The notes beneath the pieces were generated by a model. It saw nothing but the letters and a program-made list of their open reading frames with translations. It ran no database searches and was not told the origin of the DNA. DNA of 64,000 bases from Azolla caroliniana (lineage: Eukaryota; Polypodiophyta), in NCBI GenBank assembly GCA_043228905.1, contig JBHGNT010000012.1, positions 2,232,001-2,296,000 on the forward strand, read 5' to 3'. Below are positions 46,975-58,917 of this stretch, in pieces; position 1 is the first letter of the stretch; each line of letters begins with the position of its first letter. Position numbers and translations under genes: made by a program.

Positions 46975-49900
46975 ACTTCGGCATGGGATGTCTCTCCAAT
47001 CCGATCCTCTTCCGGCATGCTTCCAGCTTGTCGGGTGTGAGCACTTTGGTCAGCATATCTGAGCCGTTCTCGTCCGTGTGGATCTTCGTCAGCACGAACT
47101 CCTGGTCTTCTATCCTTTCCCGGATCCAGTGATATCTTCGCTGGATGTGCTTCGTCCGGGAGTGATAGGCCGCGTTCTTCGCAAGGTGGATGGCACTCTG
47201 ACTGTCGCAGTAGAGTCGGTACTCCTCCTGCCGGATACCGAGCTCTCTAATGAAGTCCTTCATCCATATCATTTCCTTGCCGGCTTCAACAGCCGCCATG
47301 TACTCCGCCTCCGTGGTTGACAACGCAACCGTCTTCTGCAGTCTCGACTGCCACGAAACAGCTCCCCCTGCATACGTCATCACATACCCTGATGTGGACC
47401 GGCTGGTATCTGCATCAGCCGACATATCCGAATCGGTGAAGCCGTCGAGTTCGGGCTTACCGGAGCCGAATCGGAGGCACACGTTTGCCGTGCCCTTCAG
47501 GTATCGGAGTATCCACTTGACCGCGTTCCAGTGCTCCTTGCCGGGATTGCTCATGTACCGGCTCACCACTCCGACTGCGTATCCTATGTCCGGTCGGGTA
47601 CACACCATCGCGTACATCAAGCTCCCGACGGCAGAGGCATATGGTACTTTCATCATGTCCTCCTTCTCAGCCTTTGTCTTGGGGCTTTGCTTGCTGGACA
47701 GTTTGCAGTTTGCCGGGAGTGTTGACCCGACCGGTCTTGCTTCCGACATGTTGAACCGGTGAAGCACCTTTGTCACGTACTTCTCTTGTGACAGCCACAA
47801 CTGCTTCTTCTTCCGGTCTCGGATGATGTGCATCCCTAGTATTTGCCTCGCCGGACCCAGGTCCTTCATTGAGAAGGTTCGGTGAAGTGCTTTCTTCAGC
47901 ATCCGTATCTTGCCCTGGTCCCGTCCGACGATCAACATGTTGTCCACGTACAGGAGGAGTATTAGAAAGTCTCCTCCTTCGAACTTCTTCACAAACACGC
48001 AGTGGTCGGACTGCGTTTTGAGGTACCCTTCGTCGGTCATGAAGGAGTCGAACTTCCGGTACCATTGCCGGGGAGCCTGCTTCAGTCCGTAAAGGCTCTT
48101 CTTCAACCGGCATACCAGGTGCTCCTTCCCTTTCTTCTCGAATCCTTCCGGTTGCTGCATGTAGATCTCTTCTTCGAGGTCACCGTGAAGGAATGCCGTC
48201 TTCACGTCCATCTGTTCTACCTCGAGGTCCATGCTTGCCGCTATGCTCAGCACCGTCCGGATGGAGGTCATCTTCACTACCGGGGCAAATATCTCGTCGA
48301 AGTCGACGCCCTTCTTCTGCTGGAACCCCTTCACCACGATCCTGGCTTTGTATCTCGGGGGGTTTCCGGCATCTCCCGGTTTCAGCTTGAACACCCACTT
48401 GTTTCGAAGTGCCCGCTTTCCTTTCGGCAACTCCACAAGTTCATATGTGTGGTTCTCATGCAGGGAATCCATCTCGTCCTGCATGGCACTCAACCACCTG
48501 CGGCTCTGGGTGTCATGCTTTGCTTCTTCAAAGCTCTCCGGCTCCCCCTCGTCGGTTAGCAACACGTGCTCTGGTTCCGGAAATCTCCGGGGGGGCCTTC
48601 TCTCTCTTAGAGGGTATCTCCGTTCCGGAGCTTCGGTAACCGGTTCTTCCGATTCTTCTTCATCCGAATCCATTTCGGGATCGGGGCCGGTTCCGGTATC
48701 ATTTTCATCTTCTTCGGCCGGTTCTGTTTCTTCACCGTCTTCGGCCGGATCCTCGAGTGCTAACCGGTCCCTTGCCGGTCGGGACTGCTCCTCGTAGAGT
48801 TGATCCTCACCGGTCGACTTGGAGCTCTTCATCTTCTTCTCCGACTCCCAGTCGGCGAGTGTCTTGTCCTCCATGAAGATGATGTCTCGACTCCTGAATA
48901 TCTTCTTGTCGACCGGGTCCCATACTCGGTAGCCGAACTCATCGTCGCCGTAACCGAGGAATATGCATGGCCGGGTCTTTGGATCTAGCTTTCCTCTCCG
49001 GTCCTTTGCCACATGCACGTATGCGAGACACCCGAACACCTTCAGATGCCGGTAGGACACTTCCTTACCGGTCCACACTCTCTGCGGCGTGTCTCCGTCC
49101 AAAGGTACTGAGGGTGATCTGTTTATCACGTATGTCGCCGTCGACATTGCCTCAGCCCAAAACCCCTTGGGTAATTTCGCATGCGCCAGCATACTCCGGA
49201 CCCTCTCCATTATGGTCCGGTTCATCCTCTCGGCCAGCCCGTTCAGTTCCGGCGTCTTCGGCACAGTAAACTCGAGCCGGATTCCCTTCGAGCGACAGTA
49301 CTCCTGGAACTGCCCCCGGTATTCCCCTCCGTTATCCGCTCGTATCGCTTTCAGCTTCTTGCCGGATTCCCTTTCCACTCTCGCGTGAAGTTCTTTGACG
49401 ACGCACAACACTTGGTCCTTTGTCTTCAACGGTGCCGTCCACAGCTTCCGGCTGTGGTCATCAATGAATGTCACGAAGTACTGGGCTCCGCCATGTGACT
49501 TCGTTTCTACTTGACACACGTCAGTGTGCACCAGCTCCAATGGTGCGCTACGTCTCGTCGGTGGCCTTGAGTGGAAGAAGGTCCGGTTTTGCTTACCGGC
49601 CAGGCAGTCGGTGCACTTCTTTAGGTGCACATGCTTCACTGGAATAAGGTTGTCTTCTGCAAGCCTCTTCATCCCCTTCTCACTCATGTGGCACAGTCTT
49701 TTGTGCCACAGCTCACCGGCAGTGTCGGCTGCCACATTCAGCTCTTCCGGACATAACCGGGCATTCATCAGGTACAATGTGTTGTCTTTCCGGGCCCGAG
49801 CCACTATCAGGCTCCCCTTGCTGAACTTCATTACGCCGTTCCGAATGCTACCTGTGTAGCCTTCATCGTCTAGCCTCCCGGCCGAAATCAGGTTCAATCG

Positions 49901-51046
49901 AACCTCCGGAACGTGTCAGACATCCTTCAGCAGCATTTTGCATCCGGTTGGGGTCGTCAACCACACGTCTCCGATGCCGGCAATCCGGCACGTACCTTCA
50001 TTTCCCATCCGGACACAGCCGTGCTCACCGGCTGTGTAGGATGAGAAGTATCTTCTCTCCGGGGTCAGGTGGAACGATGCTCCGGAATCGACCACCCAGG
50101 TCGTCTCATCGCCGGCAATGTTTAGTTCACCTTCTTCGGTGATGAGCATGATTTCTTCCTCACTTGCCGCGAGTGCCGTCGTTCCTTTCCGGTCCTGCCC
50201 TCGCCGATCCGGACCTCTCCGGTCCGTGGCTCCCCGGTATGCACCGTTTCTCTCCGGTGACTTCTTCGAATCGGTGTCGTCGGCTCCGTTGTCCTTTCGG
50301 TAATGCCGACAATTCTTCCGGAAGTGCCCCGGCTTCCCACAGTGGAAGCATGTGGGCCTTCCTCTTGACTGCGACCGGGTCCCCGACTTCTCCCGTCTTT
50401 GCGGACTCCGGTTCCATTGTCTTCCCCGTTCCGATTCGGTAAGCAGCATCTTCGGATCGGAAACCGGTTCTTTATCTCTCCGACGCGCTTCTTCGTTCAA
50501 AATGCTTGTCTTTACCGTTTGTAGAGACAAGTTATCTTCGGTGCAGGAGGTGCTGAGAGTCACCACCAAGTTCTCCCAGCTTTCCGGCAATGTACACATC
50601 AGAATGATGGCTTGCATTGCATCCTCCAACGGGAACTTGATCGCCGCAAGCTGGTTCACGAATCCCATGAACGTGCTCACGTGTTCCACCATATTCTCGC
50701 CGTCCCGGTACTTGAGGTTCACTATCTTCCTCATCAGGGAGGTCCGGTTCAACGCATTCTTCCTCTCGTAGAGGCCTGACAGCTTCTTCCACATCTCATA
50801 TGCGTTGGTGTCGTTCGCCACATGTTGTAGGACACTTACATCGACATATTGCCGGATCGTCGCTACGGCTTTCCGGTTCAGGAGCTTCCACTCCGACTCT
50901 ATTACTCCCTTGGGTATCTCGGCATTGTCGATCGGTTCGTACAGGTCTCGGACGATGAAAAGGTCTTCCATCTTTATCTTCCAATCGGCGTAGTTCTGTG
51001 AGTTCAACACCATCATGCCCGGAGGCCCACTACCGCCGCCTTCCAT
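46973..51046 (-). pseudogene. copia D gag-pol, one nonsense codon and YVDN active site
   Basis: A 1358-codon frame from the ATG at 51046, continuous except for TGA at 49918-49916 where copy A has CGA (Arg). Gag: UBN2-type region, zinc knuckle CFHCGKPGHFRKNC, protease VVDSGASFH. Integrase: HKRLCHMS and CTDCLAG, D in HTDVC, D in RADNGGEY, E in NGLAERMNR. RT: YKARIVVKGFQQ, QMDVKTAFLHGDL. The catalytic YVDD reads YVDN (LLYVDNMLIVG). RNase H: GFTDSDMSADADTS, STTEAEYMAAVEAG, YCDSQSAIHLAKN. Even with readthrough the RT should be inactive. Near-identical LTRs mean it moved recently, presumably with enzymes from a sister copy. Confidence 0.95.
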
Positions 51047-51062
51047 TTTCTGTGTTACCGTC

Positions 51063-51074
51063 GCTCTGATACCA
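51063..51074 (-). other. Primer-binding site of copia D (initiator tRNA-Met)
   Basis: TGGTATCAGAGC on the minus strand, two bases inside the 5' LTR. Confidence 0.92.
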
Positions 51075-51076
51075 CT

Positions 51077-51704
51077 TGTTGAAAAACAGTGCTCGGCCAC
51101 AACCGAGGAATAGGATCAACTCACAGAAAAAACAGGAAATACAAAGTGCACGAGGACAATAGAGAGAAAGGTACACTGGATATTTTATGTGGAAAACCCT
51201 AAATGGGAAAAACCACGGGAGTCCTCAAACTCCAACTATCACTATGAACAGGGATGTACACTGGTGAAGCTACAAGGCAACAACCTTGAGCTCACTGTCT
51301 TCGCCACAGGCAGCGGTAATACACAGAGGCAACGACCTCTTCGTCTCTCTCTCTCTCTCTCTCTGACGCGGCTGCTCTCACTGCGCATAAAAATGAGCAA
51401 CAACATTTAAACTGTTTGCCCTAAGTCATATTTATACACATATGACTTTCGGGCTATTTACAAGTATAGCCTCAAGGGCTCTTGGCAAAACATATTCACA
51501 AATATGTCCCCGCATCCGGATCTCTCTCCGGGTACATTCGTCATCCGGCTCCGTAACCGGGGTCTTCAGCATCCGGCTCCGTAGCCGGGGTATTCATCAT
51601 CCGGCTCCGTAGCCGGGGTCTTCATCATCCGGCTCCGTAACCGCAACCGGGCTTGCCGTCATTCATCTCCGGACATCCCATCCGGAGGGACCGAAATCCC
51701 AACA
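51077..51704 (-). repeat. 5' LTR of copia D (right copy)
   Basis: 628 bp, the same length as 46335-46962, and the 73-codon peptide of both copies is the same. Confidence 0.95.
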
Positions 51705-51709
51705 TATTT

Positions 51710-52690
51710 AGTTCTAGGGCTCTCCGGGTCTCGCTCGCGTGCACCCGCCCGTTCCAGAGGTACACCACGTTGGTCCTGAGCGCGTCGGCGAAATCCGCGC
51801 AATCCTTCCGAATGTGACCGATTGCGTCACACCACATGCACCGCTGCCCAGTCGGCGGCCTCCGGTCGTGAGGTTGTTTGCCGCTGTCTCTCTGGGCCTG
51901 TGTGATCTGTAGGTTGCGCACCATCTGTGTCAGCTCCTCCGGATGGGCCTCTGACCACGTCATTCGATGCCGACCCCGACTCTAGCCAGATTCAGGTCTC
52001 TTCCTTCCTACCGGCCGGCACCGATACCGGCTGCTCGAGCATCCTCCCGGGGACTGGCCCTGACCCCGACGAGCTTCCGTTGCTCCAATCACGCCGTTTG
52101 TCGAAACGGCCTCAGACCCGTTTTACCATGGCCTAGTCTGTCGTGAGCCCTTCGTCTGTTTCCAATAGGGGACCCACCTTTTCCCTGTCGAGCGCGTCCA
52201 CCGTCTTGACAAACAGTAGTACTCGACTCGTTTCGAGCATTGTCCGGTCTAGCGTCGATAGCCGCGCAAATCGTTTTTCAAACTCCTGGAGGAGCACCGA
52301 CGTGTTCCTCCCTTTTCCGAGGCTTTCCACCCACGCCATGAAGTCCCGCCTCGTCAACCGAAGCGAGTCGTCAAACCCGTACTTCTCGAGGAGCCGCAGC
52401 TCGAACTCCTCCCAAGTCTGGCATCCGGCCAGCACCTTGAGCACCTCCGCGTGGATGCTCGACGTCACCACCCGAGGGAATCCGGACAACTGCCTGTCCA
52501 CCGGGATATCCCTCATGATCATTTCGGCCCGGTAAGCCTCCAAATAACTTGTGGCGTCTTTCCCTCCGAACCGGCCTATAGTGCCGACGATCGATTTGAT
52601 GGTTCTGTCGAGGGTACCCGTCCCCTCACAAGCGCTTACCATCCAGTCGACAACTACAGCCATTGCCTCTGCTAGCTCCGATCCCCTCAT
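51710..52690 (-). pseudogene. gypsy B2 gag, N-terminal part
   Basis: Minus strand from the ATG at 52690 (MRGSELAEAM, as B's MRGSDLAEAM). Capsid region: GTIGRFGGKDATSYLEAY, TWEEFELRLLEKYGFDDSL. A nonsense codon replaces Trp after LTTD (52133-52135). The zinc knuckle survives in another frame (CMWCDAIGHIRKDC), followed by LWNGRVHASETRRAL, and the frame is cut by copia D. Together with 46059-46334 this is a decayed sister of B's gag. Confidence 0.9.
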
Positions 52691-52712
52691 CTTTCGACTC
52701 CTTTGCTGCCTG

Positions 52713-52730
52713 TTCACGTCGGGTTCACCA
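52713..52730 (-). other. Primer-binding site of gypsy B2
   Basis: TGGTGAACCCGACGTGAA on the minus strand, the same as in B and the same four bases from the LTR. Confidence 0.6.
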
Positions 52731-52734
52731 AAGA

Positions 52735-52818
52735 TGTCGCGTTGTTACGTGCGTGCGTGTAGAAAGAGGTGGGACCACGGGGGTCTCGAACCAAGGGGAG
52801 AGAGAGAGAGAGAGAGAG

Positions 52819-52854
<36 letters not shown>

Positions 52855-53393
52855 CAAGGAACATAGGAATCTGATTACTATAGTCAATAGCTTACAACCG
52901 GCAACCCAGTAATGGACCCGACACGGGGTCCTACTCACGCACACCGACGACAGCCACATGGCTCAAAGAAACAAAAGGGGAAAGGGGAAGGAGAGAGACT
53001 CTGCTGGAAGCACACATGCTGTCCACAAAGCAGAGGCAGCGAACTCCCGACACCCCGCAGAGAACGACGATTTGAGGAGAGAGAGAGCCCGGCACTCGGT
53101 TCTGCAGCAACACTTCGTCCTCGCCAACACACCCTCTTTCTCTCCCCTCTCTCCTCTCCTTAAATAGTTCCCAAAAGGAGGTGCCCTCTCTCCCTAGTCA
53201 AATCGCTTTATTCCCTGTCCCTTCTGACAGAGATACACACAATCCCCTAATAAATGTGTACTACTTAGTATTTACATCAGCCGATCCATTTATGAATCAT
53301 GTACAAAATATCAATTCATGCACCCATCCGTGTAAGAGCCGGTTCATGCGCCTTTTTCTCTGATTCCGCCTATGCTCGGTTTTCTTCACGACA
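52735..53393 (-). repeat. 5' LTR of gypsy B2
   Basis: 659 bp with plus-strand ends TGTCGCG...TTTTCTTCACGACA, homologous to B's LTR (shared GGGGGTCTCGAACCAA and the GGTTTTCTTCACGACA end). It contains a GA tract (CT on the sense strand, 52797-52853). No second LTR of B2 is recognisable. The right edge cuts the LINE RT frame that follows. Confidence 0.85.
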
Positions 53394-53890
53394 ACGGCCT
53401 GACAAAAGTCCCCGACAAGATGTTCAACCCGCTGCAAATTCACCTCATCACCCTGCAAGAAAAGGACCGTATTGTCGGCATATTCAGATAACAGAAGATC
53501 TTTAGTCGCATTGGGGATGGGCAATCCCCTAAATCCACTGCTTGGTGCTTGTAAGTAGGCAAAGAAAGCCTCAGTTACAAATAGATAGAGATATGGGGCT
53601 AGGGGACAACCTTGCATCACTGAGCGGTGTAGTTGGAAGGAGGGCCCCCTAGCACCGGCTACCAGCATGCTACTGGTCGCAGTCCGATAGAGTACAGAAG
53701 TGCAATTCCTCCATTTTTTGGGTAGGCCCGTAGCTCTCATCACGTTTTCCAAGAAGAGCCATAGTACCTTGTCATAGGCCTTCTTGAAGTCTATACCCAC
53801 TACTTTAGATTTGAACACATAGTGACACAGTGATATAAATTCAATAGCATTTAACAATGATAAGGATATCATTTTATCATTGTGCTTCAA
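53394..53890 (-). pseudogene. LINE reverse transcriptase palm fragment
   Basis: Minus strand: VGIDFKKAYDKVLWLFLENVM (motif A), GPSFQLHRSVMQGCPLAPYLYLF (motif B), LLLSEYADNTVLFLQGDE (motif C, where YADN replaces the catalytic YADD). The B2 LTR truncates it at its C-terminal side; the first residues upstream of motif A are unrelated. Inactive relic of a non-LTR element into which B2 inserted. Confidence 0.85.
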
Positions 53891-54720
53891 CCCGAAATGA
53901 CTTGTTTGTTATGATGTTCATGTCATTGACTGTGAAAGATGATCTCTCTTTTAGAGTACATATTATGATTAGGAGTACACTAGCCATGACATGTTATATA
54001 AGTGATAAGATAGTTTTATCAAATATTGTATAGACATGGTAAAAAATTGTAGATTATTTGTTCAATGTTTAAGACTCAACCTAACGATTATTAATTTTGT
54101 TACTAAAGGCTATAATGACAAATTGAGAAATGCAATTCAAACTATAAATATAACAATTCACGTCACAAATTATGTATCATTGCTCATGCTCAATATATTA
54201 AAATTACTATACAAATGAAGTTATGTCTATTAACAATACACATATCCATCCTCCACTATACATTTGAACTTTCCCTTTCTCTCTCTTCTCTACTCCTTAA
54301 TAATATATATTTGAGTTTCCATAATCCCATTAATAGCCATCACCATCTTCAAGTTGTTGTAGGTTGTAATGAACAATGTTAATCATGGGGAATTTACCTT
54401 GTCTGACTATTAAAAACCACACTTTAATCGCCAATGCTCCTATGAGGGTGAATGAGAATCGATTGTGAATGAAAAAAAGGGTGGAATCTGCACCGTCTTG
54501 TTAGTCGGTTAGGTCTTGAGGTCAACTTAGCTCATAGAGTTGGGAATTGTTGAGTGAAGATTAAACAAGGGGGAATAGAGAGAACAAAAAAAGGTACATG
54601 TATCTAATTTTGAATTCTCAATTATGCCTGTTAATGTCTTATTACATTTGTTACATAGTAAATGTGTGTTTTGGTCCATTAAGTGTATGAACAAGGTATT
54701 GTATTTTCGATGGTTGATGA
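53891..54720. other. AT-rich DNA without recognised content
   Basis: No family resemblance seen on either strand. Confidence 0.5.
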
Positions 54721-54729
54721 TTCATTATG

Positions 54730-55430
54730 TATTGGCAACATGAGACTTATTGAGGGGATCAGTGTCTGATCGATCATGTGTTATGTGTAGGTCTGCATCT
54801 GAGACATTGCATCATGTTTTTTGGGAATGTGTTGCAGCCAAAAGTTTTTGGTTTCGAATTCGCAGGCTACTAGGTCGTAAGTATAGGTTGGCTATTTTCA
54901 CATGGGGTGCAGTCTTTTGGGGAACGTTGGATCAACAAATGAGTCAATGACCTTTTATCATTATCATCATTCTTGATTGACTTTAAATGTGAGAATTTTT
55001 AATAAGTACTCTACTTTAAGTTCCTTGCAGGGAATCAAGTTCTGTTATGTTTGGCATATTGTCTCCTCTTTGGCTTTGTGGTTATTTGGAAAGCTAGGTG
55101 TTCCAAACTATAAAATGATGAAGAAACTCATGTTGTGGATAAGTTTAAGTACTTCTGGGACTTATTGGTACATACGGTTAAAGGTGATTATGATAGTTAT
55201 AAGGTTTATGGAAATATAGCTAACTGGAAAAGAAGGTGAATTTGATGAGTATGGTCGTCTATTCCTATCATGTTGGATACAAGTGTTGATATTAAGTGGA
55301 ACTATGTTCCACCTTGTTGGTTGTTCCCACCACCAGAGTCATTCTTAGTGCAAACAACATGAGTTAAGATGGAGCAGGTGGTTGAAGCATATTGGAATGG
55401 TTTATTGATGTAAATCGGTGAGGCAGTTAG
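54730..55430 (+). pseudogene. LINE ORF2 C-terminal zinc-binding region (zf-RVT)
   Basis: Plus strand: SCVMCRSASETLHHVFWECVAAKSFWFRIRRLL matches the zf-RVT pattern at the end of plant LINE ORF2 (CX2C...ETxxHxFWEC...FW). After a stop and frame changes come WHIVSSLALWL and, near 55320, PPCWLFPPPES, similar to the tail peptide of other LINEs here. Then the 151-bp repeats begin. No product is expected. Confidence 0.8.
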
Positions 55431-55537
55431 TTTGTTTTTGGATGTAGATTATCGGTCGTCACAAGAGTGAAGTTCTACTTGTTTTGTTGGTGCAAGTAGA
55501 TTGTCGGGTTCGGCGAGATGGTTGAGGTGGGGTTAAT

Positions 55538-55850
55538 GAAGCATATTTTCTATTTTTTATGAGGATGAGTGATGATTGTGTCGGGGGCTAAAGCATATTT
55601 TCATGAGGAGATGAGGAGAGTGGACTCATTTTGTTTTTGTATGTATGGGATTTTGGTGGTAAAAGACGAGATAGTTGATGTGGAAAATGAAGCATATTCT
55701 TTATTTTTGATAAGGATGAGTGATCGTGGTGTCGTGGATTGAAGTATATTTTCATGAGAAGATGACGAGAGTAGATTCATTTTGTTTTTGTATGTACAGG
55801 ATTTTGGTGGTAATTGACGAGATGGTTATTGTAGTAAAGGAAGCATATTA
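55538..55850 (+). repeat. Tandem repeat, 151-bp units (LINE 3' region)
   Basis: Unit starts at 55538, 55689 and 55840 (GAAGCATATT...GAGGATGAGTGAT...GTGTCG...TTTTCATGAG...TTCATTTTGTTTTTGTATGTA). The first unit has the GTCGGGGGCTAAAGCATATT junction that serves as the empty site for copia A. Confidence 0.85.
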
Positions 55851-56344
55851 GGCTTGGTTGTCCTGTAGGTCTTGAGGGTCGAGGATGAATGTTGATGGTA
55901 TGGAGGTTAGAAGCATATTCTTGAGGGTCGAGGAGGTGTGTACTTGATCAAATTATTGGATATATCTTCCCTTAAATGGATAGTCATTATTCCCTTTTAG
56001 ATGAAGATGAAGGAGATGGTCGGATTCGACATGAGGGATAGTTGTGGGCTAACCAAGGTGGCCCACCGCGTTCTACATCAACATGGTTCATCATACCTCA
56101 AGTGACATTACATGAGTTCCAAGCTCGAGAATAGGTTAAAGGAAAAGAATGATAATTGTTATCATTATGGAGCCAGAGGACATGTTCACATTCAAACAAA
56201 TGACGACATAAGAGAAAGTGGTGTGGAAAACCATTATGCTCCACTACGTTCTACATTCACTACATATAGGATGTCTCATTTCATTCTTTTTCATCTTTCA
56301 CTACCCTTCTTTGGGGTTTTCATAGATTTATTTTTATTTTTAAA

Positions 56345-57751
56345 AGAAGGTTCACCTTGGTATTAATAGAAAGATGCCGAAAGGCTACAACAAATTCATA
56401 CAATATATTGCAACCCTCATATCCACATCAACTAACATGTCAAGTATCAAAAGCCCTCATGTAGGGTTGTTCCAAGACAGGGGGTGGAAAAAGCCATCTT
56501 GGTGAAGCATATCTTTCTCCAAAAGAGGTGAAGACCTCTGCCTTTTTCCAAACTTCTCGAAACTGTTGATGTTTACGAATCACAACCTCAAGCTCACCAG
56601 TTATTGCATCATATTGACCTCTTAAAGTATGTAAGAGCATTAACCATATCTCTTTGACTAACTCAACCACATTCTATTTTACTTTTTGAAATACATATTT
56701 ACATCTAGCCTTCCACAATACCCAAACCACTAGAGAAGATAAGACCAAACCTTATCCTCTTCCAAACAACGAACTGTTGTAGTATCAGAGACCTCCAATA
56801 CATGTCTTCCATAAGAGAGGAGAAGAAAATCACCATACTAATCTTCCCCATCTCACAAAACCCCATGTGTACACCTGTTTACCATAAATAGGATACAACA
56901 TTCTCAACATTCGTTTCCAAACTGCTCTAGCAATAGGACATATCCATAAAACATGTGTTGACTTCACATGAATGCCATAATGTGTCAACAACCATCTAAA
57001 TAACACAACTTTTTTAGGAATTTGCATGGCCGGTAACCATTTCCAATAAGCATTCAACCAAGAGTCTGTTACATTACCAAATTTCCAAAATTTACAAGTT
57101 GCGGACATAACAATCACAACTCTCCTTAGCATTTCTCTACCCATTTTTACTGAATATTGAAAAAATGGGATTTGCTTACCTAGCATTCCTTGCGATGATA
57201 TGATTTGCCATTTCCACTCACCAGGATCCCACAAAAGGCGATCAATGGGCTTATTCTCATAGACCCATAAACCCTAAACCCTTACATCATTTGGATGTGG
57301 GTTTAGTATCCATTTTTTACCTTTCTTCCACAATATACGAATGGGCAACATATTCCCTTGAGTTACAATTTCGTCTTCCACAAAGAGAGAATGAAGTCGT
57401 TCAGAAGGCAAAACATCGAAGTAAAGGCATTCATGAGAGTTTTTATAACCCCTAACCCCCAACAAGACATGTAGGGATGAAAACATACCATACCAAAATA
57501 GACTAGTTTGAGAAGGCTGAAAGGAAGATATCGTAAAGACTATCCATTTCTGAATATATAATGTTCCCTCCCCAAATTGTACTACAAACATGGGTTTTGT
57601 TTTCCATCGCTGAAGAAGAAAAAGTTAGCCAATTCCCCATTGACTGAGCTTCACCTTTATCAAAGTCAGCCCAATTCAACTTAGTTCTCTTCCCTAAAAT
57701 GACCCCCTCTTCTAATGTAAATAGTGGGTTCAATATGAGGGGTTGGTGCAA
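56345..57751 (-). pseudogene. LINE ORF2 remnant, C-terminal part
   Basis: Minus strand, several frames: FWYGMFSSLHVLLGVRGY, DEIVTQGNMLPIRILWKKG, then the zf-RVT-like region KWLPAMQIPKKVVLFRWLLTHYGI...STHVLWICPIARAVWKRMLRML, then the tail peptide PRWLFPPPVLEQ. The endonuclease and the RT palm are missing between this and ORF1, so the copy has a large internal deletion. Confidence 0.8.
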
Positions 57752-57876
57752 CCATTCCTCCGTACATGATTCCCTCCCTTCAAGGGCTTCTCATTCATAG
57801 AACTTACAATATCATAATCCTCCTCTCTACCAAGTTGTACATCATTATTACTAAAAGGGATTATTTGTAAATTTGA

Positions 57877-58818
57877 CTAGTTAACTTGTGGACTATCATG
57901 AATTGCATTTGGTGTCTTTGTAGATGTTACCCCTACACCATAAGATGTCCTCACCGAGGATTTCCTACCATGCTTTCTCTTGCCTTCCATCCAACCTTCA
58001 TCATTAATGTTACTAAAAGAACGCTTTTGTATAATTTGTTCATCTCGAACAGGACAATCTTTCACCACATGGCCAATACAATTACAAATAAAACATTGAT
58101 TAGGAAGTCCAAAATATTTAACTCTTTGGACCCTCAGTGGGGTCTAAAACATAGCGGGCAACCTAAAATATGCAGGTAATGTCATGCCTTTATGTCCAAT
58201 TAATCGTATATATGGTAGGTTGAGATTCCCGGCCACATAACGCATTACATATTCTTCATCAATTAATTGAGTAATCGATGAGGTCATATGTGGTATCACC
58301 GGTCTCCATTCTTTTGGTAAACCTGGAAACATGACAGAAAAGACAAAGTAATTAGATAGATGTTCATTAACCGCATTTAGGTCAAACCCAGGCTCCCATT
58401 GCAAGAAATGCATCAAAATTCCATTAATCCTTGTAGATCCCATCTAAAGTAGCTTCATCACCATCTCTGCAACCGGAAACTCGACATGATAGCATTCTTT
58501 CCCTAAAAATTGAATATCCACAACTCTAGTTAGATCTTCTTGGAATCGGCCTTGCAACAAGTGACGCAACTCCCCACAACTAGGACGACCACTGATTACA
58601 TGTACCACCACCGACAGTTGATGCAGACAATCTATTTTAGCCTGCACCTCTTGTTGCACCTCTGTCGACACAGTTACGTTGACGACAAGATTTTTGACTG
58701 GATGAATAACAAAGGGGAGTTCACTGAAATCCCTTCTTGACGTCATCGCCTCTGTCGTCTCGACCATCATCTGTGTTTTTTCTATTATCGAATGAGCATA
58801 ATGCACTGTGGTTTTCAT
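57877..58818 (-). pseudogene. LINE ORF1 (DUF4283 and zinc knuckle), two nonsense codons
   Basis: A single minus-strand frame broken only by TAG at 58446-58444 and 58146-58144. It begins MKTTVHYAHSIIEK. The DUF4283 RNA-binding-like region contains GRPSCGELRHLLQGRF, VVDIQFLGKECYHVEF and LMHFLQWEPGFDLN. A zinc knuckle follows, CFICNCIGHVVKDC (CX2CX4HX4C), then a basic tail. ORF1 proteins of plant L1-type LINEs have this layout and bind the element RNA. The N-terminus abuts the repeat at 58820. Confidence 0.85.
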
Positions 58819-58819
58819 A

Positions 58820-58917
58820 GATTATCATGGCTAGAGCCATTGTAATCTTTTCGGCCTAATCATTTCATCATGTATGCAACATTTCTACTAATGAAAATAA
58901 TTTTTCAGAAAAAAAGT
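58820..58917 (+). repeat. LINE 3' tail copy
   Basis: Matches 19941-20038 (ATCATGGCTAGAGCC...TTCTACTAATGAA...AATTTTT) and ends in an A-run. Confidence 0.65.

Larger units (their letters stand above)
46335..51704 (-). mobile_element. Ty1/copia LTR retrotransposon D, full length
   Basis: 5.4-kb copy of the same family as A, on the minus strand. The 628-bp LTRs (46335-46962, 51077-51704) look identical, and the 5-bp duplication TATTT flanks it (46330-46334, 51705-51709). It has an initiator-Met primer site and a polypurine tract. It sits inside gag of the decayed gypsy relative B2. Structurally complete, but its gag-pol has a stop codon and a catalytic substitution. Confidence 0.97.

Noticed and set aside
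47000-50800. Plus-strand frames opposite copia D
   Set aside because: Reverse-strand shadows of gag-pol; the same shadows appear opposite copia A.
44253-53393. LTRs at 44253-44919 and 52735-53393 as the two LTRs of one element
   Set aside because: They are related but in opposite orientations, differ strongly and share no target duplication.
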